Assembly (NCBI GenBank): GCA_018110825.1
Contig: JAGBCL010000095.1
Location: 1-64,000, forward strand
Reading direction: 5' to 3'
DNA from: Oscillospiraceae bacterium
GTDB lineage: Bacteria; Bacillota; Clostridia; Oscillospirales; Ruminococcaceae
Length of the DNA stretch: 64,000 nucleotides
Position 1 is the stretch's first letter. Every line of letters starts with the position of its first letter. The translations under genes and the position numbers were made by a program. The notes under the pieces are model-generated. The model made no database searches. It was not told the origin of the DNA and saw only the letters and a program-made list of their open reading frames with translations. This document shows, piece after piece, positions 26,059-34,748 of the stretch.

Positions 26059-26126
26059 GGGGTTACGGAAAATTTTTCAGAAAATTTTCCGATAAGTTTA
26101 TATTCCTGCTTGAGCATAATGACAAA

Positions 26127-26933
26127 TCAGCTTTTATGTCTGCACAATTCCCAGAAAGCGACAGCACTTGCTGCTGCAACGTTCAGGGAATCAACACCAT
26201 GGTACATAGGAATTTTAACTGTGTAATCACAGTCGGATATTGTTTGTGTGGCAAGCCCGTCTCCTTCTGTTCCGAGAACAACTGCAAGCTGTTCTTCGGC
26301 TGCAAGGGCAGGGGAAGAAATATTTACAGAGTTATCATCAAGTGCCATTGCCGCTGTTGCAAATCCAAGCTTTTTCAGCGTACTCATATTTCCGTCGAAA
26401 TAAGTCCATGGAACCTGAAAAACTGTTCCCATGCTGACTCTTGCCGCACGTCTGTACAATGGGTCACTGCATCCGTTTGTCAATAAAACAGCGTCCATTC
26501 CGAGAGCTGCTGCGGAACGGAAAATTGCACCTACATTAGTAGGATTGACAACATTTTCAAGTACGGCAATACGTTTTGCCATGCGGCAAATTATTTCAGC
26601 ATCTGGAAGCGGATTTCTGCGCATTGCACATAATGCGCCACGGGTGAGCTTGAAGCCTGTAAGCCCCGTAAGAATTTTTTCCTCAGCAGTAAAAACCGGC
26701 ACATTACATCGGGCAATAATATCTTTTGCTTCACCGTCAATGTGGCGGTGTTCCAGAAGCAATGAAATCGGAGTGTATCCTGCATTTAAGGCGCGTTCAA
26801 TAACCTTCGGACTTTCAGCAATGAAGATTCCGGTTTCTGGTTCAAAATAATGAAGCAGCTGTGACTCATTAAGCTTGTTGTAAATATCGAGCTGAGGTAC
26901 GGAAATGTCAGTAATTTCTATAATTTCAGGCAT
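26127..26933 (-). CDS. TrmH/SpoU-family RNA 2'-O-methyltransferase
   Basis: A 268-residue protein with an N-terminal substrate-binding region (about 1-110) and a C-terminal SPOUT knot. The three SpoU motifs are present: NPTNVGAIFRSAAALG, VVLGTEGDGL and IPMYHGVDSLNVAAASAV. It methylates the ribose of an rRNA or tRNA nucleotide using S-adenosylmethionine; the target is not predictable. AAAGGAG lies 7 nt before the ATG. Confidence 0.92.
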   Translation of the reverse strand: MPEIIEITDISVPQLDIYNKLNESQLLHYFEPETGIFIAESPKVIERALNAGYTPISLLLEHRHIDGEAKDIIARCNVPVFTAEEKILTGLTGFKLTRGALCAMRRNPLPDAEIICRMAKRIAVLENVVNPTNVGAIFRSAAALGMDAVLLTNGCSDPLYRRAARVSMGTVFQVPWTYFDGNMSTLKKLGFATAAMALDDNSVNISSPALAAEEQLAVVLGTEGDGLATQTISDCDYTVKIPMYHGVDSLNVAAASAVAFWELCRHKS

Positions 26934-26956
26934 GGTGTGCTCCTTTGTTTTTTCTG

Positions 26957-26985
26957 ATTATACCATAGATTTACAAGAATGTAAA
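26957..26985 (-). promoter_or_regulatory. Promoter of the SpoU methyltransferase gene
   Basis: Minus-strand TTTACA (26980-26985), a 17-bp spacer ending in TATGG, and TATAAT (26957-26962). The inverted repeat TTTACA-TTCT-TGTAAA covers the -35 box. Confidence 0.75.
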
Positions 26986-27017
26986 TGATAATTCGCAGCA
27001 GGATTTTGTGCTGCAAA

Positions 27018-27053
27018 GTAAAAACGCTGCAGGAAATCCATGCAGCGTTTTTC
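27018..27053 (-). terminator. Terminator of the sugar importer operon
   Basis: Minus-strand AAAACGCTGCA paired with TGCAGCGTTTT, ending TTTTTACTTTG, immediately after the permease stop codon. Confidence 0.85.
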
Positions 27054-27887
27054 TTATCCCTTGACAGCACCGGCAATTACGCCTTCAATGATATATTTCT
27101 GACTGAAAAGGTAGAATATTATTATCGGAACAATTGCAAGCACAAGCATTGCCATAAAGCCGCCCCAGTTTACAGCACCGTAAGCACCCTGCATTGCAAT
27201 CTGAATTGCAACGGGAAGAGTTTTGTTGCCCGTGCCGAGAATGAGATACGGCAGGAGGTAGTCATTCCATATCCACATAGCATTGAGAATTGTCACCGTT
27301 ATAGCGGTAGGCTTGAGAATAGGCATTACAACCAGGAAGAAAATCTGCACTGGATTACAGCCATCAATCTGCGCCGCTTCTTCAAGCTCACGGGGAATAC
27401 TTTTCACAAAGCCGCTTAGCATAAACACCGACAGACCTGCACCGAAGCCGAGGTACACGAAAATAATGCCCACGGGATTGTTGAACTTTATTTTTGTTAC
27501 AACGTAGGTCATGGTGTACATAACCATCTGAAACGGCACAATCATACTGAACAGAAAGGTTTTGTAAATCGCTCCTGTGAAAAAATTCTTCACACGGACA
27601 AGATACCAGGCTGTCATTGAACAAAGCACCGCAATCACAAGCACTGACAGCACCGTGATAAACAGCGAACGGAGAAAAGCACCCAGAATGCCGGCACTTT
27701 TTATTCCTGCGGCGTAGTTGTCAAGTCCCGCAAAGGTTTCGCTGTTAGGAAGCGTAAACGGACTTCCCATAATGCTGAACTTGGTCTTGAATGAGTTTGT
27801 CACAACAATAAAAATCGGAAACAGAAACAATGCCGCAAGCAATACAAGAAAACAGAAAAGAATGATGTTGTTACGTTTTTTTGTCAT
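27054..27887 (-). CDS. Sugar ABC permease, MalG type
   Basis: A 277-residue protein with six membrane segments and the binding-protein-dependent permease EAA loop (ELEEAAQIDGCNPVQIFFLVVMPILKP). It pairs with the MalF-type subunit, whose TGA overlaps its ATG (ATGA). The operon has a binding protein and two permeases but no ATPase, as is common in Firmicutes that use a shared MsmK/UgpC-like ATPase encoded elsewhere. Confidence 0.94.
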   Translation of the reverse strand: MTKKRNNIILFCFLVLLAALFLFPIFIVVTNSFKTKFSIMGSPFTLPNSETFAGLDNYAAGIKSAGILGAFLRSLFITVLSVLVIAVLCSMTAWYLVRVKNFFTGAIYKTFLFSMIVPFQMVMYTMTYVVTKIKFNNPVGIIFVYLGFGAGLSVFMLSGFVKSIPRELEEAAQIDGCNPVQIFFLVVMPILKPTAITVTILNAMWIWNDYLLPYLILGTGNKTLPVAIQIAMQGAYGAVNWGGFMAMLVLAIVPIIIFYLFSQKYIIEGVIAGAVKG

Positions 27888-28699
27888 CAGCTTTCGACCT
27901 CCCTGCTGCTGGTGAATTTAAGCTGTGCAAAGGCAATCAGTGCAACAATAAGGAAGAAGATTACCGCCTTTGCCTGACCTACACCCTGCCAGCCTGCACG
28001 TCCGTAGAAGGTGTTGTAGATGTCCAGTGCAAGCATTGAGGTTTTCCTTGCAGGTGCACCTGCGGTAAGTGCAAGATTCTGGTCAAACAGCTTGAATGAG
28101 TTTGTCAGGGTGAGAAAGGTGCAGATTGTAATTGACGGCATAAGCATTGGAATTGTAACGTGTCTGAGCGTCTGAAAGCGTGTCGCACCATCAATCTGTG
28201 ATGCCTCGTGAAGGTCACGGGGGATGTTCTGCAGGCCTGCAATATATATTACCATCATATAGCCGATAAGCTGCCAGTTGGTAAGGATAACAAGTCCCCA
28301 GAAACCGTAATTTGCATCATAGCTGAGGTCTACACCAAAACGGTTCAGCACACCGTTGATAATCAAATTCCATATATAACCCAGTACAATTCCGCCGATT
28401 AGATTCGGCATGAAGAAAATTGTACGGAACACGTTCTTGCCCCTTACTGCACTGGTCAGTGCAAGTGCAAGCAGGAATGCAAATACATTTACGGTTACAA
28501 CGGAAACAAGCGTGAACTTTGCCGTGAACCATAAGGCGTTGAGAAAATCCGTGTTGCTGAATGCAAGTGCATAATTTTTAAAGCCTATCCACTGTGCATT
28601 TTCAACGGTTGTGAACTTGTTGAAGGAAAGGTAAATTCCCATCACGAAGGGTACGATAAAAAATGCCGCAAATGCAATCAGCGTCGGAAGAACAAACAA
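27887..28699 (-). CDS. Sugar ABC permease, MalF type
   Basis: At least 270 residues, six membrane segments, and the EAA loop DLHEASQIDGATRFQTLRHVTIPML. The first codon given is a TTG (28699) inside the first hydrophobic segment, which would remove the usual basic N terminus. The frame is open upstream and reads VKTKGLVKIKKYFPLFVLPTL, without ATG or GTG. AAAGGGG lies 9 nt before an AUA codon at 28717, so a non-canonical start there (MKKYFPLFV... after the AUA) is plausible. It follows the binding protein gene closely. Confidence 0.9.
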   Translation of the reverse strand: MFVLPTLIAFAAFFIVPFVMGIYLSFNKFTTVENAQWIGFKNYALAFSNTDFLNALWFTAKFTLVSVVTVNVFAFLLALALTSAVRGKNVFRTIFFMPNLIGGIVLGYIWNLIINGVLNRFGVDLSYDANYGFWGLVILTNWQLIGYMMVIYIAGLQNIPRDLHEASQIDGATRFQTLRHVTIPMLMPSITICTFLTLTNSFKLFDQNLALTAGAPARKTSMLALDIYNTFYGRAGWQGVGQAKAVIFFLIVALIAFAQLKFTSSREVES

Positions 28700-28737
28700 A
28701 GGAAAATACTTTTTTATCTTAACCAGCCCCTTTGTTT

Positions 28738-30105
28738 TTACGCAAGGTATGAGCTTTCTGTCTTCCAGCTTTCGGTTACAACCTTTTCAACCTCTGCCCA
28801 CTCGATACTGCCCTGTGCGTACTGAAGAAGTGCAGCACCGAAATCCTCCTTGAAGGTTTGGCTTGGGAAGAGTGTGAAGTTCCAAGGAATGTTCACGATA
28901 CCCTCCTCGTCCATCCAGTCAAGCACTTCACGTGTAAGCGGGTCGTCAGGTGTTTCTGCATCGTCAAAGGTGTCAAATGGTGCAATAAATCCAAGCTTGT
29001 TTGTAACGTAATCCTTACCCATATCGCTGGAATAGAGCCAGTAGAGGAAGTCTGCGGCAGCCTGCTGTTCCTCGGCGGAAGCCTGGGAGTTGATACAGAA
29101 GTAGTTTTCTGTACCGATACAGAGTCCCTGATTTTCTTCGCCGTCCATACCAGTATAAATCGGCAGATACTTGATATTTTCAGCAGTTACAACGTTACCG
29201 TCGATGCCATTAATCTGACTCCATGCCCAGTTGCCGTTCTGTACCATTGCGCACTCACCAAGTGCAAATTCAGCCATTGACTCGTCGGTAATCTTTGAAC
29301 CCAGCATCTTTCTGTCAACGGTGGAGTTGTTGATATACAAATCAAAAATGTTGCGGAAATTCTCGCCGTAAGCAAAGGTGATTTCCTTTGTCTCGTCGCC
29401 AGTCAGGTCAACGTTCTTGTTCGTGAACTCGTAGTAAATCGGCACATTTGCAAGATGTGTCTGCCAGCGCCAGTCATCGCCGGGCTTTAGTGAAGTGCAG
29501 GCAAAAACGCCCTTGATACCAAGCTCGTCCTTCTTTGCCTGCATATCTTCAACAACAGCTCTCAGTTCCTCAAAGCTGTCTACTTCTTCCATATTCTCCA
29601 TTTCAACCGCCTTGTCAGCAAGGTCAAAATACTTCTCGGTAATCTCATCATTGTAGATAATTCCGTATCCCTCAACGGTGTAAGGAATACCGTACGGCAC
29701 ACCGTCAACAGAAAGTGCTGAATTTTTATCGGTAAGTGCGGCATAAATTCGTGTTTCACTCAAATCAGCACAGTAATCACGCCAGTTTGCGTAACCTCTC
29801 GGACCATTTACCTGAAAAATTGTGGGTGCTTCACTTGTCGACATCTTTGCACTCAAAGTCTGTTCGTAAGTGTTGTTTGCAGCGGTTTCAATGATGACTT
29901 TATTGCCTGTCTGTTCTTCATAGGATTTTACAATTTCATCGTAGGCTTCTGCACTTTCAGGCTTGAAGTTGAGAAATCGTACAGTATGAGCTGCACCCTC
30001 AGGCATGTCGGTAACACCCTGTTCAGGTTCTTCATCTCTTCCGCATGCTGTGAACAGTGTTGAACTTACAGCAAGTGCAAGAATTAAAGCAATATGTTTT
30101 TTCAT
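28738..30105 (-). CDS. Sugar-binding lipoprotein of the ABC importer
   Basis: A 455-residue family 1 extracellular solute-binding protein (MalE/UgpB-like): lipobox FTAC (Cys at about 21), then the bilobal binding fold. The ATG at 30105 is preferred over one at 30126 because AAAGGA lies 7 nt upstream. Its divergent neighbour is a GH3 beta-glucosidase, so a beta-glucoside such as cello-oligosaccharide is a reasonable guess for the ligand. It is the first gene of the three-gene importer operon. Confidence 0.92.
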   Translation of the reverse strand: MKKHIALILALAVSSTLFTACGRDEEPEQGVTDMPEGAAHTVRFLNFKPESAEAYDEIVKSYEEQTGNKVIIETAANNTYEQTLSAKMSTSEAPTIFQVNGPRGYANWRDYCADLSETRIYAALTDKNSALSVDGVPYGIPYTVEGYGIIYNDEITEKYFDLADKAVEMENMEEVDSFEELRAVVEDMQAKKDELGIKGVFACTSLKPGDDWRWQTHLANVPIYYEFTNKNVDLTGDETKEITFAYGENFRNIFDLYINNSTVDRKMLGSKITDESMAEFALGECAMVQNGNWAWSQINGIDGNVVTAENIKYLPIYTGMDGEENQGLCIGTENYFCINSQASAEEQQAAADFLYWLYSSDMGKDYVTNKLGFIAPFDTFDDAETPDDPLTREVLDWMDEEGIVNIPWNFTLFPSQTFKEDFGAALLQYAQGSIEWAEVEKVVTESWKTESSYLA

Positions 30106-30202
30106 ATAATCAAATCCTTTCTGCATTTACAAAAATTGTTTTGATTATTATTTTCACATTCTGCAAAAGTATACATAAAAAATTTATTATTAACAGCAAA
30201 TT

Positions 30203-30218
30203 TTTTGTTGCAACAAAA
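30203..30218. promoter_or_regulatory. Perfect 16-bp palindrome, candidate operator
   Basis: TTTTGTTGCAACAAAA overlaps the -35 box of the GH3 promoter, between divergently transcribed importer and beta-glucosidase genes. It has the size and symmetry of a LacI-family operator, although the CG centre common in that family is GC here. Confidence 0.55.
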
Positions 30219-30236
30219 TCGAATATATAGTACAAT
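30208..30236 (+). promoter_or_regulatory. Promoter of the GH3 beta-glucosidase gene
   Basis: TTGCAA (30208-30213), a 17-bp spacer and TACAAT (30231-30236), 34 bp before the ATG. The -35 box lies inside the 16-bp palindrome. Confidence 0.75.
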
Positions 30237-30269
30237 ATCTGTAATCACATTGAAAGGCAGGAAACTGTT

Positions 30270-33026
30270 ATGGCTAAGATAACTCTTGACTGGAATAAAT
30301 ATATCGACAAATCACGTCAGGTTGCCGCTGAGGGCGTTGTAATGCTGAAAAATGACGGCGGTGTGCTTCCTCTTGACAAGGATAAGTGCACAGCTGTTTT
30401 CGGACGTATTCAGAGTCACTACTACAAAAGCGGTACAGGCTCAGGCGGACTTGTAAATGTTACCGAGGTTGTTGGAATAACCGAGGGACTTCTTCGCTGC
30501 GGTGCAAAGCTCAATAAGGAGCTGATTGACACCTACGCAAAGTGGGAGGAAGAAAACCCGTTTGACAACGGTGCAGGCTGGGGCGGCGAGCCCTGGTCAC
30601 AGAAGGAAATGCCTCTTGATGATGATTTTGTTGCATACATTGCGGCAGAGTCCGACTCCGCTGTCGTAATTATCGGACGTACCGCAGGCGAGGAACAGGA
30701 CAGTTCACCTGTTGAGGGTTCTTATCTTCTCAGTGCACTTGAAAAAGAAATGCTCTGCAAGGTCCGTAAGCACTTCAGGAAAATGGCCGTGCTTCTCAAT
30801 GTTGGCGGCGTAATTGATATGAGCTTTGTCAAAGAGATAAATCCTGACGCCGTGCTTTATGTTTGGCAGGGCGGTATGGTCGGCGGACTCGGTGTTGCTG
30901 ACGTACTTCTCGGCAACGTCAACCCTTGCGGAAAGCTTGCTGACACGATTGCTGAAAAACTTGAGGATTACCCTGCTTACAAGTATTTCGGCGACCCCGT
31001 AAGAAACTTCTATTGCGAGGATATATACGTCGGCTATCGCTACTTTGAAACATTCGCTCCCGAAAAGGTGCTTTATCCTTTCGGCTTTGGTTTATCTTAC
31101 ACAGATTTTTTCATTAATCCTCTTTCTTTTTGCTATGATATTGAAGATGATTATATTCAGATAGCTGTATCCGTACATAACAAGGGAAAGTTTCCTGGCA
31201 AGGAAGTCATTCAATTTTACTGTACGGCTCCTCAGGGTAAACTTGGCAAGCCTGCAAAGGTTCTCTGCTATTATGATAAAACACCGCTTCTTTTGCCTGA
31301 GCAACGATATCTGAATGATGAGATTTATATTCCTATTTCACAGCTTGCATCTTACGATGATTCTGGTATAACCGGCTATAAGTGCTGTTACGTTCTTGAA
31401 GCAGGAGAATATATTATCAGCGTTGGAAATAACATCAGAAATACGGAAGTATGTGCAAAATTCACTATCGACAGCACCCGTGTTGTAAGTAACTGTGGAC
31501 AGGCACTCGCCCCTGTTCTCCCCTTCGAAAGAATGGTAAACCGTGACGGCAAGGCTGTTATGGAAAGTGTGCCTCTTGCTGAATTTGATATGGACAAGAA
31601 GCGTGCTGAAAATCTTCCTGCTGAAATTCCACAAACTGGCGACAAGGGCATCAAGCTTTCCGACGTTAAGCACGGCAAGGCAGCAATGGACGATTTTATC
31701 GCACAGCTTACCGACGAGGAGCTTTCCTGCATAATCCGCGGCGAGGGTATGGGAAGTCCTAAGGTTACCCCAGGTACAGCTTCAGCTTTCGGTGCTGTTT
31801 CACAGAGTCTTGCAGACAAGGGTATCCCTTGCGGCTGTTGCTCCGATGGTCCTTCGGGCATGCGTCTTGACTGCGGCACGACCGCTTTCAGTATTCCTAA
31901 CGGCACGCTTATCGCCTGCACTTTCAACAAGGAGCTTGTTACCGAACTGTTTGAATTTATGGGCAACGAGGTTGCGGCAAACAATGTTGAGTGCCTGCTG
32001 GGCCCCGGTATGAACATTCACCGCTACGTTCTTAACGGACGTAATTTCGAGTATTTCAGCGAGGACCCTTACCTTACGGGTACAATGGCGGCATCTGAGC
32101 TCAAAGGCTTGCACAAGTTTGGTGTAACGGGCACGGTCAAGCATTTCTGCGGCAACAATCAGGAAACTCACCGCCACGACATTGACTCGGTTGTTTCCGA
32201 ACGTGCACTCCGCGAGATTTACCTCAAGGGCTTTGAAATTGCTGTCAGAGAGGGCAAGGCTTGCTCCGTGATGACGACTTACGGTTCAGTAAATGGTTTG
32301 TGGACGGCTGGCAACTATGACCTTGTAACAACAATTCTCCACAACGAATGGGGCTTCAAGGGCATTGTCATGACCGACTGGTGGGCTAACATCAACGAGC
32401 GTGGCAAGGGTCCCGACAAGAGCAACTTTGCGGCTATGGTTCGTGCTCAGAATGACATTTATATGGTCTGCTCCGACGGCTCACGAAATTCAGCAAACGA
32501 TAACACCCTTGCTTCACTAGAAAACGGCACGTTGACCCGTGGTGAGTTGCAAAGATGTGCAAAGAACATCTGCGAATTCCTTATGGGTACACGTGCAATG
32601 GACAGAGTTGAGGGAGTTGCTGACGAGTTTGAGATTATCAACCGCCCAGGTGATGATGATAATTTCGATGCAGCAAATGTTGTGTTCCACAAGCTTGACG
32701 GAACAGTTACAATTCCGTTGGAGAACATCTGCACCGACAAGAAGACTTCCTATGTGTTTGCACTTGACATTGTACGCTGTGGTAAGTTCCGTGCGACGAT
32801 TACCGCCAAATCCGATATGAGCGAGCTTGCACAGATGCCTGTTACTCTGTTTACGATGGGCACACCTTGCGGCAACTACACATGGAACGGCACAAACGGT
32901 GAGTGGGTTTCCATTTCCCGTGACGACATCAATCTGTTCTCACGCTTTACCGCCTGCAGACTTTATTTTGCACAGAGCGGTCTGAAGCTGAGAGATATTA
33001 CTTTTGAGATTGTTCAGGAATATTAA
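30270..33026 (+). CDS. GH3 beta-glucosidase with permuted domain order
   Basis: A 918-residue cytoplasmic enzyme (no signal peptide). The order is inverted relative to most GH3: the alpha/beta sandwich domain comes first (EGVVMLKNDGGVLPL at about 20), then a fibronectin III-like domain (about 275-390), then the TIM barrel (about 480-800). The barrel carries SDGPSGMR, GPGMNIHR, KHFCGNNQE and the nucleophile Asp703 in VMTDWW. A permuted order has been described for GH3 enzymes of Butyrivibrio and Ruminococcus. It would hydrolyse beta-glucosides imported by the divergent ABC system. Codon use shifts at about 31085-31440. Confidence 0.94.
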   Translation: MAKITLDWNKYIDKSRQVAAEGVVMLKNDGGVLPLDKDKCTAVFGRIQSHYYKSGTGSGGLVNVTEVVGITEGLLRCGAKLNKELIDTYAKWEEENPFDNGAGWGGEPWSQKEMPLDDDFVAYIAAESDSAVVIIGRTAGEEQDSSPVEGSYLLSALEKEMLCKVRKHFRKMAVLLNVGGVIDMSFVKEINPDAVLYVWQGGMVGGLGVADVLLGNVNPCGKLADTIAEKLEDYPAYKYFGDPVRNFYCEDIYVGYRYFETFAPEKVLYPFGFGLSYTDFFINPLSFCYDIEDDYIQIAVSVHNKGKFPGKEVIQFYCTAPQGKLGKPAKVLCYYDKTPLLLPEQRYLNDEIYIPISQLASYDDSGITGYKCCYVLEAGEYIISVGNNIRNTEVCAKFTIDSTRVVSNCGQALAPVLPFERMVNRDGKAVMESVPLAEFDMDKKRAENLPAEIPQTGDKGIKLSDVKHGKAAMDDFIAQLTDEELSCIIRGEGMGSPKVTPGTASAFGAVSQSLADKGIPCGCCSDGPSGMRLDCGTTAFSIPNGTLIACTFNKELVTELFEFMGNEVAANNVECLLGPGMNIHRYVLNGRNFEYFSEDPYLTGTMAASELKGLHKFGVTGTVKHFCGNNQETHRHDIDSVVSERALREIYLKGFEIAVREGKACSVMTTYGSVNGLWTAGNYDLVTTILHNEWGFKGIVMTDWWANINERGKGPDKSNFAAMVRAQNDIYMVCSDGSRNSANDNTLASLENGTLTRGELQRCAKNICEFLMGTRAMDRVEGVADEFEIINRPGDDDNFDAANVVFHKLDGTVTIPLENICTDKKTSYVFALDIVRCGKFRATITAKSDMSELAQMPVTLFTMGTPCGNYTWNGTNGEWVSISRDDINLFSRFTACRLYFAQSGLKLRDITFEIVQEY

Positions 33027-33064
33027 AAGGATAACCCGAGAAGTTTGGCTTCCCGGGTTATTGC
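32994..33064. repeat. GH3 3' end and terminator, copy 1 of a 71-bp direct repeat
   Basis: The last codons (DITFEIVQEY-stop) and terminator of the GH3 gene. The same sequence recurs at 35455-35526 with only a few differences. Confidence 0.9.
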
Positions 33065-33068
33065 TTTA
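33030..33068 (+). terminator. GH3 gene terminator
   Basis: AACCCGAGAAG paired with GCTTCCCGGGTT (one mismatch), followed by ATTGCTTT, directly after the stop codon. Confidence 0.75.
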
Positions 33069-33213
33069 ATCAGAAATTGTAAAGGTATTTTGGCTTAAAT
33101 AAATTTAATATATGTTATTATATTTCTGTAATAAATGAAATGGATTGTTATATATAAGATTATTATTTTATTTGTAACTTATTAACAAAATTATGTTAAT
33201 TTAAAAACAGCTA

Positions 33214-33242
33214 TTGTAATCACAGCTGAAATAATGTATAAT
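33214..33242 (+). promoter_or_regulatory. Promoter of the FapA-like gene
   Basis: TTGTAA (33214-33219), a 17-bp spacer and TATAAT (33237-33242). The region 33069-33213 before it is very AT-rich and holds nothing else recognisable. Confidence 0.78.
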
Positions 33243-33290
33243 ATAATAAAATAATTATAACTGTATCTATTGAAGAACGGAGGGACATTT

Positions 33291-34697
33291 ATGGCTGAAA
33301 CTGTTTTTAAAAATGATTATGTACCACCTGTTGACAGCACTGTTTATGTTACAATTACTTCTAATTGCTCTGAGGTATATATTACTGTTGAACCACCTGA
33401 AAACGGCGGCAAGGAAGTTACTTTTGAAGCAATTATGCAGGAACTCAATAATTATAAGGTTTGTTATGGCCTGAATATCGATGAGATAAAACGTATTGCC
33501 GATAACCGTCTTTACAATGAACGTACTCTTGTTGCGGAGTGGACTCCTGCAGTGAACGGAATTGACGGTACAATCACTTATAAATATGAAAAGCAGGTTA
33601 AAATTGCCCCTGTCGAGGACGAAAACGGATTCGTTGACTATAAAAATCTCGGTCTTATCAGAACTATTCATAAGGGCGATGTCATTGCAGATATTACTCA
33701 TCCTACCGAGGGTGAACCGGGCACGGACGTAAAAGGGCAGATTCTCAGACAAATCCCCGGTAAGAAAGCATCATTCACAGTTGGTACCAATACCGAACTT
33801 AACGAAGATGAAACACAGATTATTGCGTCAGCAGATGGAAATATCAATTTCAAGGGCGGTGCTTTTGTAATTGACCAGGTTGTTACAATCCCTGGTGACG
33901 TAGACGCTTCTGTTGGTAATATCAATTTTGTAGGCGATGTTATCGTTAAGGGCGAGGTTATGGAAGGCTTCAAAATTGCTTCAAAGGGTAATATTGTTGT
34001 TTCAGGTAATGTTAATGGCGCAACACTTGAGTGTGATGGCGATATTGTAATCAAAAAGGGATGCATAAACTCCAAAATTGTTGCTCACGGTTCAGTGGCA
34101 ATCAATTTCTGCGAACATTCAAACATCAGATGTGACGGAGACCTTTCCTCATCAAATTTTGTTATCTGTGATGTATATTGCGGAAACCTGAGTGTCAAGG
34201 GTACTCACGGCGGACTTATGGGAGGTTCTTACACCAGCCTTACAAGTGTTGAAATTTCCAATATCGGAACAAAGAATTACACACCTACAATTCTGACTGT
34301 CGGTGATAATGCTTTGCTTGCCGAAGAAAAAACAGATTTGCTTAAGGAAATGGAAAAACAGAAGAAAACCCTTAATGATCTGACACTGGTTATTAATTTC
34401 CTTAATGAAAAGAAAAAGGAACTTCATTCTCTTCCTGAGGATAAGGAAGTTATGCTTGGTAATGCCTGCCGACAGAAAATTGTTATGGGTATGGACATTA
34501 AAAAAATCCAGAAGCGTATTGATGAAATTGATACATCACTTTCAAATAAGCAGTTCCTTTCAATTGGTTGTAAGGGATATATATATCCGGGTGTAAAAGT
34601 TATCATCAACGATCAGGTGTTCAAGGCGGAAGCGGAATATGTACGAACAAGAATATGCCTTGGCGAGGATGGAATTATTCACGCAGCACCGCTGTAA
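33291..34697 (+). CDS. FapA-like (DUF342) polymer/scaffold protein
   Basis: A 468-residue protein. The N-terminal FapA region (about 1-200) includes the G-rich segment HPTEGEPGTDVKG. A right-handed beta-helix of hexapeptide-like turns follows (about 190-320, e.g. NINFVGDVIVKGEVMEGF). Then comes a coiled coil (about 335-400, KTDLLKEMEKQKKTLNDL) and a final beta-solenoid turn. FapA family proteins are known from Vibrio polar flagellum positioning and occur widely in Firmicutes; no flagellar gene is in the window. The ATG at 33291 follows CGGAGGG by 6 nt. Confidence 0.88.
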   Translation: MAETVFKNDYVPPVDSTVYVTITSNCSEVYITVEPPENGGKEVTFEAIMQELNNYKVCYGLNIDEIKRIADNRLYNERTLVAEWTPAVNGIDGTITYKYEKQVKIAPVEDENGFVDYKNLGLIRTIHKGDVIADITHPTEGEPGTDVKGQILRQIPGKKASFTVGTNTELNEDETQIIASADGNINFKGGAFVIDQVVTIPGDVDASVGNINFVGDVIVKGEVMEGFKIASKGNIVVSGNVNGATLECDGDIVIKKGCINSKIVAHGSVAINFCEHSNIRCDGDLSSSNFVICDVYCGNLSVKGTHGGLMGGSYTSLTSVEISNIGTKNYTPTILTVGDNALLAEEKTDLLKEMEKQKKTLNDLTLVINFLNEKKKELHSLPEDKEVMLGNACRQKIVMGMDIKKIQKRIDEIDTSLSNKQFLSIGCKGYIYPGVKVIINDQVFKAEAEYVRTRICLGEDGIIHAAPL

Positions 34698-34706
34698 AAA
34701 ATATTA

Positions 34707-34738
34707 CGGACTGTCCGAAGCGGCAGTCCGACTTTTTT
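34707..34738 (+). terminator. Terminator between the FapA-like and DUF2461 genes
   Basis: CGGACTG paired with CAGTCCG, then ACTTTTTT. The following GGAGG is the Shine-Dalgarno of the next gene, so the terminator is tightly packed and may be partial. Confidence 0.7.
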
Positions 34739-34748
34739 GGAGGTTAAA

